Of a stretch of DNA of 64,000 bases, positions 1-11,000 are shown piece after piece. The stretch spans positions 39,448 through 103,447 of the forward strand of contig JAJOHG010000098.1 in the NCBI GenBank assembly GCA_021029095.1. Reading direction: 5' to 3'. The DNA is from Phellopilus nigrolimitatus (lineage: Eukaryota; Basidiomycota; Agaricomycetes; Hymenochaetales; Hymenochaetaceae). A program made the translations under genes and the position numbers. The stretch's first letter is position 1, and each line of letters starts with the position of its first letter. The notes under the pieces were generated by a model that did no database searches, was not told where the DNA came from, and saw only the letters and a program-made list of their open reading frames with translations.

Positions 1-313
1 ATTTAAGATGGGAGAAATTTTTGTTATCTCTCTTTTACTTGGGTACCGTACTTACCTAACTACGTCGCATCTTCAGTCATCCGTGCTTATGCTAGCACCT
101 GGAATCGTCTTCATCGGGGAAGTCCGGATGATCCGACACGTGCGGACACTACATAAATAGGAAGGATGGATGGAAAGAAACACACACTTCTGGACATCTG
201 TCCATTCACCACCACTTCGACTGCACATGCTGAATCTCTCGTGTCGCTTTGGACCTGGCGACTAGTTCTCATACTTATCTAAGTACCCTAATACTTTCTG
301 CTATTTCTCGGCT

Positions 314-1888
314 ATGTTCTCCGGCAATGTTCTGGACTGGAACTCCTATGTTTTCGACGAGGAGAGCGAGGATTTGGTTCACTTCGATTCCACTACAGAC
401 GCGTTGATTGCGAAACTGCACCTTGAGAATCACATTCCTCCCCGTTTTATAGACTCTTTCTTGGATATCCTTCGGAACGAGCAATTTGATTCTGCTCAGG
501 TTTCGTTCAAGAAGTCCACCGACATAGACAAGAGCATCGCTGACTACCGATTCGGGCGCTCGCTTCACCGGGCAAAGTACTGCGATCTTCAGAATGCGCG
601 TCTCCCGTACGACATATTTCCTCTTATCATGGAGAAAATAACGCAAGACAGGCTTCCTCTGCGGACAGATGATCCTTCGTCCTGCTTTGGCGTTCTATCG
701 CCGGACCAAGGTTTCCCCAGCTGTATAGCGTCTCGGCTCCAGGCACTGGCGCTCACGCACCGAGCGCTGACCCCACTTGCACAGCGTAAGCTAGGCCAGC
801 GCATCTTCGTCCAGCGCGCAGAGCACCTCCGCGCGCTCCGGCGCTCCCCACTTCTCGGACCGTGGACGATCGAGCTTATCGTGAACATGTACTTCTCAGA
901 GCCTACACACTGCACGCCTGAGGAAATTGTAGACTCCGTCGTCGCGATCTTGCGCCGCGCGCCAGGTCTGCAGTTTCTGCGCATCCGCACACCGCCGTAT
1001 CTCGATTTGGAGAGCGCGCCATGCCTCCAGCGCTTGCTCACTGCCGTCGGCGCGCTCGCGCAGCTCGAGACGCTGTGCTGGATCGCGCCCGAGCCCTCTT
1101 CGCGCCATGCACGCGCGGATATCGAGGACATCTGCCGCTTCACGCGCACAATGCCACGTCTTCGCGCGCTTGTGCTTCGCAACGTGCGATGTGGATGGGT
1201 CGCCTTCGACACAGAGGCCGAGACGGCCGCCCAGTCACACCAGCTGCGGGCGCTATCGCTGAGCGATGTCACCTGCCCCGTCGCGTATTCCGCGCCCAGT
1301 TGTATCTCGTGGCTCCTGGGCAGCGGCTCCGGGTCATCCGCAGTGACCCAACTGACGACTCTTTCCTTGGATCTCACCACCAATTTTTCTGAGCTCGCGC
1401 CCGAGCTCGTTATCTCGCCCGCGCGTCCACACCTGCGTGTTCTCCGACTGCGTCTCGCGCGCCCACCTCCGCACGGATTCTTCGCGAGGATATTTGCTCC
1501 AGACAAGGACGCTGGGGCCCTTGCGTCACCGCAGCTGCACACCCTTCAGCTTTGCCTTGAGCGCCCCTCAGCGTGGCGGGTTACCCTCTTGACCGCCGAG
1601 GATATGCTCGCACACATCCCACCGAGCGTGCGCGTGCTCCAGCTCGTCTTTTTCCATCTGAGCAGCACAGGGATTGACAGCGAATGGACTCGCCAGGAGG
1701 AGGAGATCGCGCGGTTTTTGGAGACAAAGGAGGAGAATGGAGAGGCACCACTCCCGCTATTGGACGCTCTGGAGATCAAGACGCCCGTGCAGCATTGGCC
1801 GTATCGGTGGATGCGCCTGAGAGCGGTCTGCGAAGCGCGCAACTGTGCGCTGACGATGCGTCGGGAAGGCCATGCAGGATTCGCTTAG
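314..1888 (+). CDS. F-box-like hypothetical protein, single exon
   Basis: An uninterrupted 524-residue reading frame starts at an ATG. Its codon use is G+C-rich at third positions, like neighbouring genes. Residues about 98-180 look like the degenerate F-box found in many basidiomycete proteins: a Leu-Pro-Tyr-Asp-Ile-Phe start, then a Leu-rich stretch ending near ALTHRALTPLAQRKLG. After it come leucine-rich segments with the spacing of irregular LRR strands (LxxLxxLxL), typical of the F-box/LRR-like families that are expanded in agaricomycetes. If correct, it would be a substrate adaptor of an SCF ubiquitin ligase; that role is inferred. A TATA-like CATAAATAG lies at about 152-160. No introns are apparent. 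Other overlapping frames are G+C-driven shadows. Confidence 0.6.
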   Translation: MFSGNVLDWNSYVFDEESEDLVHFDSTTDALIAKLHLENHIPPRFIDSFLDILRNEQFDSAQVSFKKSTDIDKSIADYRFGRSLHRAKYCDLQNARLPYDIFPLIMEKITQDRLPLRTDDPSSCFGVLSPDQGFPSCIASRLQALALTHRALTPLAQRKLGQRIFVQRAEHLRALRRSPLLGPWTIELIVNMYFSEPTHCTPEEIVDSVVAILRRAPGLQFLRIRTPPYLDLESAPCLQRLLTAVGALAQLETLCWIAPEPSSRHARADIEDICRFTRTMPRLRALVLRNVRCGWVAFDTEAETAAQSHQLRALSLSDVTCPVAYSAPSCISWLLGSGSGSSAVTQLTTLSLDLTTNFSELAPELVISPARPHLRVLRLRLARPPPHGFFARIFAPDKDAGALASPQLHTLQLCLERPSAWRVTLLTAEDMLAHIPPSVRVLQLVFFHLSSTGIDSEWTRQEEEIARFLETKEENGEAPLPLLDALEIKTPVQHWPYRWMRLRAVCEARNCALTMRREGHAGFA

Positions 1889-2812
1889 ATTTCTCATTCT
1901 TTATTTCTATACCCAACTGTTAAATCTCCTGAACATACCTAGAGCCTCAGCTTTCTCCTATGCGTTTGCTTTTATAATGCTAATCTTCGGGCCTTGTCTG
2001 TGCTGCGCGCAGATCCTACTGTACTTGTTTGTCATGGATACGGAACTAAATATTCCGGAGTTCATTTCTACTTTCACATAGATATTTCTGACGTGTAGAT
2101 CTGATATGTATTTATGGATGTGCTTTCACTTACAACAATAGTCTGGAAGTCGTCTGTCACTCGTCATGTGAGTTTCCAGCAGAGTCCTTGGCTTGATTTC
2201 GTGCCTGTGGGAATGGCTGTACCTGATATCTAGATAAGAGAAAACCGTATAAAACAGGAGAAATCTTGGAAAATCTTACGCCGGTGATGGACATGTACAG
2301 GATGAGCACTGCGAGGAATCTTTGCGAGATGATGAGAATCGAGATGCGAGAATATCAGTGATTTTGTTCCTTCAGGTTGGCGATGTGGCGCGGATCCAAA
2401 AAAGGCAATAGAGAATGGTGGTCAGCCTCATTTCTTCGTGTCCCTCTCGCTCCATCTTTCCTTCTCCCCACCGTCGCTCGTCGCCGTTCTCGTCGTCGTC
2501 TGCGCCCTTGTCGCTGTCGCTGCCCGCCGCCAGCACACCCATTCGTCTCTCGCTAGACCGGCAGGTCCGCTGGTCTTTGTCTAGACACACGTCGTCCGGC
2601 CCTGGGCCCTACGCAGATCGTTTCTTTCTTAAAAATTAGGGAGTCCACAGCGGCAGGCCACACAATTGTTTCTAGCCCCGCCGACTCGACGCCGGCACCA
2701 CATCACAATTCCACACACGACGTAATTTTTCTTCACCGCGCGAGATCGCCCACCCCCGTCTTTCTTTCTCTTCTCTCCCCCTATCCCGTTTCCAGCACAC
2801 GTACCTACTAGG
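1889..2812. other. Intergenic region and VTS1 leader
   Basis: No gene was recognised here. The last 400 bases before the VTS1 start are strongly pyrimidine-rich, with long C/T runs at about 2420-2480 and 2755-2795, as is common at fungal promoters. A 5'-UTR intron is possible because a TTTCCAG acceptor-like site lies just before the ATG, but this cannot be settled from sequence alone. Confidence 0.5.
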
Positions 2813-5059
2813 ATGTCGTCGTTGCGCCCGCCCTCGACCAGTCCGAGCCCGTCTCCCGCGCCAAATGGTTCATCCAAGACGAATGCCCGTGCATCGATGG
2901 GGCCATCGGGCCGCCCGGCGCCCATCAACCTTGTTAATCCGCCGGCCTCGCCCCGCCCTGGTGCAGGTGCAGGCCGGCCAACCAGCGAGCTTCTCGGAGG
3001 GGCTGGTATGTTCCAGACCCCGGAAGGTACGCGTTGATTCCAGCTTCGCAAAATAAGTTGTGGTCCTGACTAGCAAGCAGCGGAGGCGATTGATCAATGG
3101 TTTGAAAATCTTCAAAATTATGAAGCTACTTTGGTGCGTTTTATTCCTGTTTCAATTGGTTCCTAAATATATAAACCACGGCTTATGCCCTGATAGGAAG
3201 AGATGGCTGCCGCCTCTCTTGACGTCAACTTCAAGGAGGAACTCAGTGCCATCGAGCAATGTAAGCGCAAGTAGTGCTCTCCGTTGGTGTTTTTGTTCCT
3301 GAGTTCATGTGCAGGGTTCCGTGTTCTTTCTGAGGCCGAGCGCACAGCCGCTCTTTACAGTCTTTTGCAACATTCTACGCAGGTCCAGATTCGTTTCTTC
3401 ATTACCGTCCTGCAACAGATGGCCAGAGCGGATCCGATGACCGCTCTGCTTAGTCCCAATGCCGGAGGATCAATGCAAAGCCAAATGGAAGCCAAGCTTG
3501 CCCAACTGAGTCTCAGGTCTCCCGGCCTGAAGTCGAATATACCCTCCTCACCTTCTGCGCGTAATTTTAGCGGCAATCTCACGGGCAACCGCCAGTCATT
3601 GGCTGTTGAGTCGAGCACGAGCTCCTCGTTCCTTTCTCCCGAGTCTGCTGCGAACGCTGGCAACAACGACGCGGCTGCAACACTTGCCCAGCAACGCGCA
3701 AAGCTCAAGGCAAACGCTGCGCATCGCATTTCTGCGCCGGCTCTTGCGGGCGCAAGCGGGAACAATGTCTGGGGTGGTTCGGGTGCCAGTTCGCTTGGTC
3801 AAGTTGCCGAGCGTGCAGGTGACGCATCTCCATCCGTGCAAGAACTTACGATTCCCGCACCAGGCCCTCCCAGTACGAATGGCACACGCCCCAAAAGCAC
3901 GGACTTCAGCGGTCTCTTACGCTCTCCTCGTTTGGCTACGAACGACAGCGAGGGCCTGGAAGCACAGCTGAGCCCGATGGTCGGTGGGAACTGGGCGAGT
4001 ATGGTGAACACGCCTCACGACCTCATGTTCGACGTGCACTCCGCTCAGAACGGGGGAGGGCAGAACCTCGACGCCGCTGCTACCAAGCTCGCAACATGGC
4101 AGATGGGCAATGTGGGCAACTCGGGAGGCCGCTTCAGCCTGGACGATGCGAAGAAGTTTAGGCGCTCCTCGAAGAGCAACGGCTCCGAAGCCGGTGGAAA
4201 TGATGTGAACAACACGGTATATGGCGACGACGGAAATATCATCAGTGGGGGACCACCGCGCAACGGGCGCACGCAGGCGGGCGGCAACGGACTGGGCTGG
4301 GCGGGCAGCGCCGCGATGCGCAGTCCGGCGCTTTCGAACGTATCGTCCGGCCGGTTCGGGAGCGACGATGGCGGGCTCGCCGCGATGAACATGAACCCGT
4401 TCGGCTTAGGGATCCCTTCTCCCGGCCTCGCAGGAATGGGGCTCAACGGGATGGGCGGCATGAACGGCATGAACGGCATGCTCGCGCAGATGGGACAGCT
4501 AACGCCGCTGCAGATGCAGCAGCTGGGATTGGGGATGAATATGAACATGATGAACATGGCGAACCTCGGGATGCCGGACGCGCAGGCGCAGCTGCTTGCG
4601 GCGCAGATGGCCGCGGGCGGGTTCATGCAGCCCGGAATGGCGGGCGGCTTCGGCATGGGCGGGCTCGGCCCGCAGGGCGGCGGGCGCGGGAGCGCGGCGC
4701 GCGGACCGACGCGCATGGCTGGCATGGGCAGCAGCGTAGGGGGCGCGGGGCGCAGCAACAATGGTCGAAGCAGCGGCGGGGCCGGGGATGCAAACAAGGA
4801 GAAAGACGAGGAGGTGGACCCATCGCTACTGGGTGACGTACCGGGATGGCTGCGGAGCCTGCGGTTGCACAAGTACACGCCGAACTTCGAGAACATGCAC
4901 TGGCGCGACATGGTCGTGATGGACGAGGCTGCGCTGGAAGCGAAGGGCGTCGCTGCGCTCGGTGCGCGGCGGAAGATGCTGAAGACATTCGAAGCGGTGC
5001 GCAACAAGATGGGCGTGGAGATGCCTGCTGCGACGGGGGCTGCGCCGACTTCTGGATGA
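2813..5059 (+). CDS. VTS1: Vts1/Smaug-type SAM-domain RNA-binding protein
   Basis: Four exons, 2813-3026, 3081-3133, 3197-3260 and 3315-5059, join in phase to give 691 residues. The C-terminal SAM domain is at about residues 603-670: it begins LLGDVPGWLRSLRLHKYTPN, followed by the helix around ALEAKGVAALGARRKMLK. It is the sequence-specific RNA hairpin reader of the Vts1/Smaug family, which recruits deadenylation machinery to target mRNAs. The short exons 2-3 encode the conserved N-terminal block around AIDQWFENLQNYEATLEEM and the block with LSAIEQWFRVLSEAERT, both diagnostic of fungal Vts1. The middle is low-complexity, with Met/Gly/Asn-rich repeats (residues about 480-560), likely disordered. 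The three introns are 53-63 nt. It is a single-copy gene just outside the left border of the tandem duplication. Confidence 0.95.
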
Positions 5060-5592
5060 AGGGCGCCTGGAGACGATCTAGTTTGATTTATCAAACGATA
5101 TTTTTTTAAATTTCTTTTCCGCTTCCGACACCTAGGACGATTCCTTGTGGATCAGCGACTGACATTGGCGCGAATGGAATTCCCTCCCAATTTCTTTTCT
5201 TTTCGTGTCCCTATCGTTCCCATTTTCCGAAGCAAGTCCTTTGGCTTGTATTATGATATGATGTGTAGTGACTGTGGTGTACATATGAGGATACCATTCA
5301 TCTATTTAATACACAACTTCCATCTCAGGATTACAGGGTGTCAGCAGACGTCCTCGTTGTCTGCCCGTTGTCCGAATAGGCCGACGAATAGGCCGACGAA
5401 GGCGATGGAGACGATGGCGACGACGGTGAGTGGAACAACGTCATAGCCCTCGCCGCAGCTGTGGGATTGCCGGTCACCGCATAGGGCAATCGGACCCACT
5501 AGTAACTCACGCCATCTCCCCTTGTCCTCGTACTCCCATCTCGTCTCTATCTTTCTCCTATTTCTCTGTCTATTTTCTCGTTCTTGCCGACG
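5060..5592. other. Intergenic region upstream of SDR
   Basis: No gene was recognised. A C/T-rich tract at about 5513-5585 lies directly before the SDR start codon and is probably the core promoter and leader. A short direct repeat, AATAGGCCGACG, occurs twice in a row at 5375-5400. Confidence 0.5.
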
Positions 5593-7059
5593 ATGGTGTT
5601 CATGGACGGCCGCGGCCCCTCGCCTCTGCGCCCCCCGGTGACGCCCTACAAGCAGGAGGCGCTCAGCCCCATCGACGCCGAGCTCCATCCGTCCATCCAC
5701 GCCGGCCGTGTAGCCGTTATCACCGGCGCCGCCTCAGGCATCGGCCGCGCTGCCGCCGTCGAGCTCGCGAAGTCAGTGCCTGTGATGTCTTGTTGTTATG
5801 CATACATGCTGATCGGCGGAATCGCGTACGACTTGCGACGTGAACTTCGGATTTGGCAGACAGGGCCTGCGCGTTGCCCTTGCTGACGTCAATGAGGCCC
5901 CGCTTAAGGACGCCGGCGCCGAAGTCACCCAGATCGTGGGCGAACAGAACGTGCTCGTCGTCCCGACAGACGTCAGTCGTCTTGAGGATGTCGTCCGCCT
6001 CAAGGACACCGTCCTCGAGCAGTGGGGAGAGGTGAGCATGGGCTCCGAGAGCGGGTGCGCGCGGCGCGTGCAGACATAGTCCTATTCGCTGCCATAAAAG
6101 AATACAAAAGTATAAGAATAAGCGGCGAAAAAGAGTACTGCAAGCGTCGAGTGTAAAGTTGAAGAGCCGCCGCCCGCTCCGTCCCTGCGATTCTTCTGCG
6201 CGCCAGACAGACAGACAGGCGCCTGCCGCCCTCCATTGGGGGACGGCCGGCGCCGCTCGTGTCTGACACACTGCATTAGGTTGCCGTGCTCATGAACAAC
6301 GCGGGCATCGGCCTCAAGGGCACGTCCTGGGACGGCCTCGCCAACTGGAAGAAGGTCTTTGACGTGAATGTCTTCGGGTGCGTATTGCTGCTCTGTGTGT
6401 TTATTTACCGGGAACTTATGTATGATATGCCTTTATTTATTTGTTTAGTATTGTGAACGTTCAGCAGGTCTTCGTACCGGTAAGTAAAAGAAAATGAGAA
6501 AACGATCGATAGCTGATTCATGTACTGCTTCAGGTTATGATCCACCAAGAGAACCCGTACGTAGACGAAGCTCGCCTTCACCATCTCCCGGTCCACCACT
6601 AACTCGCACATCAGCTCGGTGATCATCAACACAGGCTCGAAGCAGGGCATCACGAACCCGCCGGGCAACGCCGCATACAACGCGTCCAAGGCCGCCGTCA
6701 AGGCGCTCACCGAGCAGCTCGCGCACGAGCTGCGCAGCACGCCGGGCACGAAGTGCACCGCGCACCTCTTCGTGCCGGGCTGGACGCACACGGGCATGAC
6801 GGGCGGCGGACGCGCCGTGGAGAAGCCCGCGGGCGCGTGGAGCGCGCAGGAGACGGTGCTGTACATGCTTGACCGCGTGCGCGGGGGCGCGTTCTACGTG
6901 CTCTGCCCGGACGGCGAGACGCGCCCCGCGGTCGATGCGCTCCGTGTGCTGTGGGCTACGGGCGACGTCGCCGAGGGCCGCCCGGCGCTCAGCAGGTGGC
7001 ACGGCGAGTACAAGCCGCTCTTCGATGAGTACATGCGTGAGGGCCTCGCGAGTCTGTAG
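5593..7059 (+). CDS. Short-chain dehydrogenase/reductase (SDR), intact unit-1 copy
   Basis: Six exons, 5593-5771, 5860-6031, 6280-6377, 6449-6479, 6534-6556 and 6615-7059, join in phase to 315 residues. The Rossmann nucleotide-binding motif TGAASGIG is at about residues 44-51, and the NNAG strand motif follows in exon 3. The catalytic serine region is around INTGSKQG, followed by the active-site YNASK (Y-x-x-x-K). This is a classical NAD(P)-dependent SDR fold; the substrate is unknown. The ATG at 5593 is the first ATG in frame after the C/T-rich leader. Intron 2 is unusually long (248 nt). Exon 5 is only 23 nt. A degenerate paralogue lies at 19.7-21.1 kb in the second duplication unit. The C-terminal part after residue 230 is longer than in minimal SDRs and keeps fungal-type residues. 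Confidence 0.93.
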
Positions 7060-7614
7060 CGAATGGCGCAGTCGTCGGAGTAAGCAGAGAAGGAGGAAAA
7101 TGAGGAAAACGGCACAGATACGTGCTAAGTGCGAGTGTGAGGTGCAGAAATCTGCGCTCTGTTTAAGTGTCTCGAGGGATGAAATGTGTACGTCGTAGAA
7201 TGAAATCAAGTGAAACGGATTTGTGCTTCGCTGTCGTCGGCCATACTAATGGCTGAATATCTCACTTGCATGACAAGGCCGGTGTAGCGCACAGAGCTAG
7301 CAGGCGTACTTGCTATTGCCCGAAAGTCCTTTACACCTAGTACGCAACCACATTTCAACATAAACTAACGAGTACTGACTACTAGTAGAACCACGTTATA
7401 CACACGTACTCCAGACTCGTCTCCCACTGCATACATACACTACAAACATGGACATCTACCGTAAAAAGACACAACAAATTAGAATTCAACGAACAAGTAA
7501 TGGATCAAATCACACTACTCACAACTTCAACCTGATAGCACGGAACTCTGCTGACCCACATCTGCGTTATGAACGTCCATCCACATCTCGCCATGACGAA
7601 AACGGGTGCAATCC
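7060..7614. other. Spacer between SDR and NLR-A, shared with unit 2
   Basis: No gene was seen. The sequence is clearly related to 21064-21600 in the second unit; for example GATGAAATGTGTACGTCGTA occurs at 7179 and 21182, followed by GAATGAAATC in both. It holds the 3' flanks of the convergent SDR and NLR genes. Confidence 0.6.
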
Positions 7615-8078
7615 AATACAACTAGGGCTCCGCACCGTACCGTATACGGTTACGACCGTATAGCACAGTCCCGTTTACGGATACGATCCGTACGTACACG
7701 GCCCGTATGAAGGTGAACAGTGCCCACTTACGGTACGGATACGGTCCAAATACGGTACGGCCGTAATCCGTAATTTACGGGTTTGACGTCCGTTTTCAAG
7801 CAGCTACGGACAATTCACAATGCAGCAAGTTATTTATTTCAGCTATATTGGCACCTCATAATGTAAATTAACTCACTACAAGCACCAGATACTCGAATCT
7901 CATGACATATAGCAGGGGCCGTATACGGCACTTGAAGTGTCACATCGTTACGGACACTGCCCGTAACTTACGATCCGTATTTTGAAAAATTTGAGGCGCT
8001 TACGATACGGTTACGGGACCGTATACGGTACGGCCGTAAACCGTAATTACGGTTACGGTGCGGAGCCCTAAATACAAC
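7615..8078. mobile_element. hAT-like MITE with 8-bp target-site duplication
   Basis: The element proper is 7623-8070 (448 bp). It has terminal inverted repeats beginning TAGGGCTCCGCACCGTA at the left and the reverse complement at the right, and is flanked by the direct repeat AATACAAC at 7615-7622 and 8071-8078. Both ends are packed with CCGTA/TACGG pentamers in both orientations, giving strong hairpin potential; the middle (about 7800-7920) is A+T-rich and non-coding. The 8-bp target duplication and short size point to a non-autonomous hAT-superfamily element. The paralogous locus near 21616 has one uninterrupted copy of AATACAAC, which is the empty site. The element overlaps the 3' end of NLR-A. 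Confidence 0.92.
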
Positions 8079-11000
8079 ACCTGTAGGTATTCTCATAAAA
8101 GATTGGTCATAAACACCATTTCTATACTCGTGTGGGATCCAAATCAAGAGACCTCCAGAAGGTGTGCGCACCCAACCATCACCTGCAACAGGCTGACTAA
8201 CCTTTTCTGCAGAAGACCCTAGCTCCCAAACACTGTTTGGCTCTTTACTCTTCCATCGATGGTCAAGTTTCCAGATCCGTAGTGTTTTGTCATCTGATCC
8301 AGAGACAATGTGCTGTCCGTCAGGAGAGTAGGCAACTGAGTTGACCCAACCACTGTGTCCACTGAATTTATGAAGCTGGTTGCCAGACTTGGTATCCCAG
8401 ATCCTCACTGTTTTGTCACTTGATTCAAAAACAATGTGCTGTCCGTCAGGAGAGTAAGCAACTGAATTGATAGAACCAGTCTCCCAACTGAGCTCATGAA
8501 GCTGCTGGCCAGACTTGGCATCCCAGAGCCTCACTGTCTGGTCCCATGAATCAGAGACTATGTGCTGTCCATCAGGAGAGTAGGCAACTGATTTGACCCA
8601 ATCACTGTGTCCACTGAGCTCATGAAGCTGTTTGCCAGACTTGGCATCCCAGATCCTCACTGTGTTGTCATGTGATCCAGAGACAATGTGCTGTCCATCT
8701 GGAGAGTAGGCAACTGATTTAACATAACCAGTGTGCCCACTTAGCTGATGAAGCTGCTGGCCAGACTTAGCATCCCAGATCCTCACTGTTTTATGCTGTG
8801 ATCCAGAAACAATGTGCTGTCCATCTGGAGAGTAAGTGACTGAATTGACTTCACTGCCCATAAAGAATTGATTTTTTGTTATCCCATAATTTTTACTTTG
8901 ACCTGAAGATAAACACAGGGTCTGAGAGAAGAGAGGCTTTACATCTTTAAACATTTTGGATTTTGTTGGGAGGAAAGGCAATGAGGATAGATATAAATGT
9001 GGAGTGCTTTCAGTGATTGGCACATAAAACATCTGCAAAAAGTCAAGCAGCTCTTTGCAATAAGTAGTGAGCCTCATTTGCTTTTCCTGTGAATAATGAA
9101 TTAGAATGATATATGGTATTTCTGAATTATTCACTTACTGATAACCATGATATCAGGTTTGGTAGAGAGTCAATAAGCGCACTCAAGCTCTGTTTGAGAC
9201 TGACTATCTCAAGCCAGTAGAGAAGCTTGGGCCCTGAGAAAAGGGTCTCAAGTTCCTTTTGAATGATGCTCCACTGAACTGGACTGAACTCTGCACCAGT
9301 TATGTGCTGTGGCCAGTAAAGGGATGAATAGACAAGATAACTGGGTAATGTCTTGATTTGATCTTCTAGGCCATGAACTTGAGTATTAGCAAGGTAAGAT
9401 GACTTTATACCACAAATGTTGAATCTGGCTTCCTTCTTCACCAAAGCCAGTGCCTTTATTCCAACCCTTGCATGGCAGCTTTTAATGTCAATAAAGATAT
9501 CCTTCAAGTTAGCCCTGGTGCAGCGCTCTTCTGATGTTAAGAAATCTAAAAATGACTGGTGGTAGAATTGCATGGCTGCATTTTCTCCTTTATAGAGGAC
9601 TGGCTGCATATAATCACAGACTTTGGTGACCACATGAAGGGGGTCAGAGACAGTAGTGCTGAGAAGATGAGAGATATCCTCTATTGCCAATGGCTGGTAT
9701 GCAGTCAGCATGACCTCCAGAACACCCTTGAAAAGTTTCATGTTATCAGGATCAGATATGTCCTCTGTAGCTTTTTCAAAGATCCTTGCATAGAGGATAT
9801 CCAGGCCTGCCTCTGCTGCAGTTTGTCTTCCAATATCAGATTTGAGCACCTCCTTGAGTCTTGTTTCAACAGATAATCCCTTGCCAATGTATCTGAAAAT
9901 TGTGGATGACCAAATGAAAAGTCCATTGGCCTTTGCAGCAAGTTTCATTGAGACACCATTGTGAGCATGGTACTTTGACAGTCCACCATCAATGAGTCTA
10001 CTGATGTTATGCTCTGTGAAAAGCAAGATGTCATTTTTGCTTTCTGTGAGCTGCAGTGGGAAGGGGAGAATATATTCCTTTTCCTTGTCCAGGAATTCAT
10101 GCAACTCTTTCTGAGGTCTACTGGTCAAGAGCACTTTTAGCCAAGGGACTGCCTTGGAAAGCTGGAGAAGAGTCTGAAGGATTTCAGCAGTAGTTGCTGG
10201 TCCCTCACACTCATCAAGTGCATCAACCACAAGGACAAAAATATGTTGTTCATGACCTGAAGTTATTTGTTTCAAGGGAACAGTAAAAAGCTGCTGGCAC
10301 TGGTGCATGATATCCCTGCTATTTGGCAAGTCATCTGTATCCTCCCTCAAAATGTCCAAGAGATGTTTGGAAAAAGGGCCATGTTTTTTTGCCAGCATAA
10401 AAGCCAGCTTGGGTAGGATGTTCCTAGAACTTCTCTGCTGAGCAACACCAGCACTGCAGAAGAAATTGCCTCCTAGCATCTTTTTCTCTTTAAACTGCAG
10501 CACAGCAGAGATAGCAATGGAACTCTTTCCAGAACCTGCAGGCCCTGTCAAACAGTAAACAGGCTGACTGGACTGGCTTTCTGCCCAATCTGTAATTTGA
10601 GCAAGAAGAGCAGTTCGAGTGCCATCTAAGCATTTCAGTTTTGGATCAAAATCCTCATGTTCCAATGTGGAGAGAGACTTCAAGAGGTCACGTTTATCTA
10701 CAGTTCCCACTTGTCAGTTCAAGTTGTAAGCCACTGCAATTTCCATACCTCCTGAAAATACTATATCAAGGACTTCAAGGTTGAGGTATCTATCATAGTC
10801 ATTTTGGAGCTTATTGAAATGCTTCTTGAAACCATCAATTTCTTTCTGATGAACATCTGTGAGATGACCTGTCAGGTCAGAAAATGATAGATCAGTATTC
10901 TCCACATGTGATTTGAATTATTCACACACCCAATGGACCAAACCTATAAACATAAAAAGCAGCCAGTCTAGTTTGCTTCAAGATATCCCGCAAAACACCC

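Noticed and set aside
589..1542. Long minus-strand open frame opposite the first gene
   Set aside because: Arg/Ser-rich shadow of the G+C-rich plus-strand gene; no domain.
4045..5094. Long Pro-rich minus-strand frame opposite VTS1
   Set aside because: A mirror of the Gly/Met-rich VTS1 middle region; no signatures.
6535..7209. 224-codon minus-strand frame opposite the SDR
   Set aside because: Arg/Ala-rich antisense of a G+C-rich exon; the plus strand has the complete SDR active site.
7615..8078. Helitron or LTR fragment as the source of the NLR-A insertion
   Set aside because: An 8-bp target duplication and terminal inverted repeats fit a hAT-type MITE; no TC...CTRR ends or LTR features.
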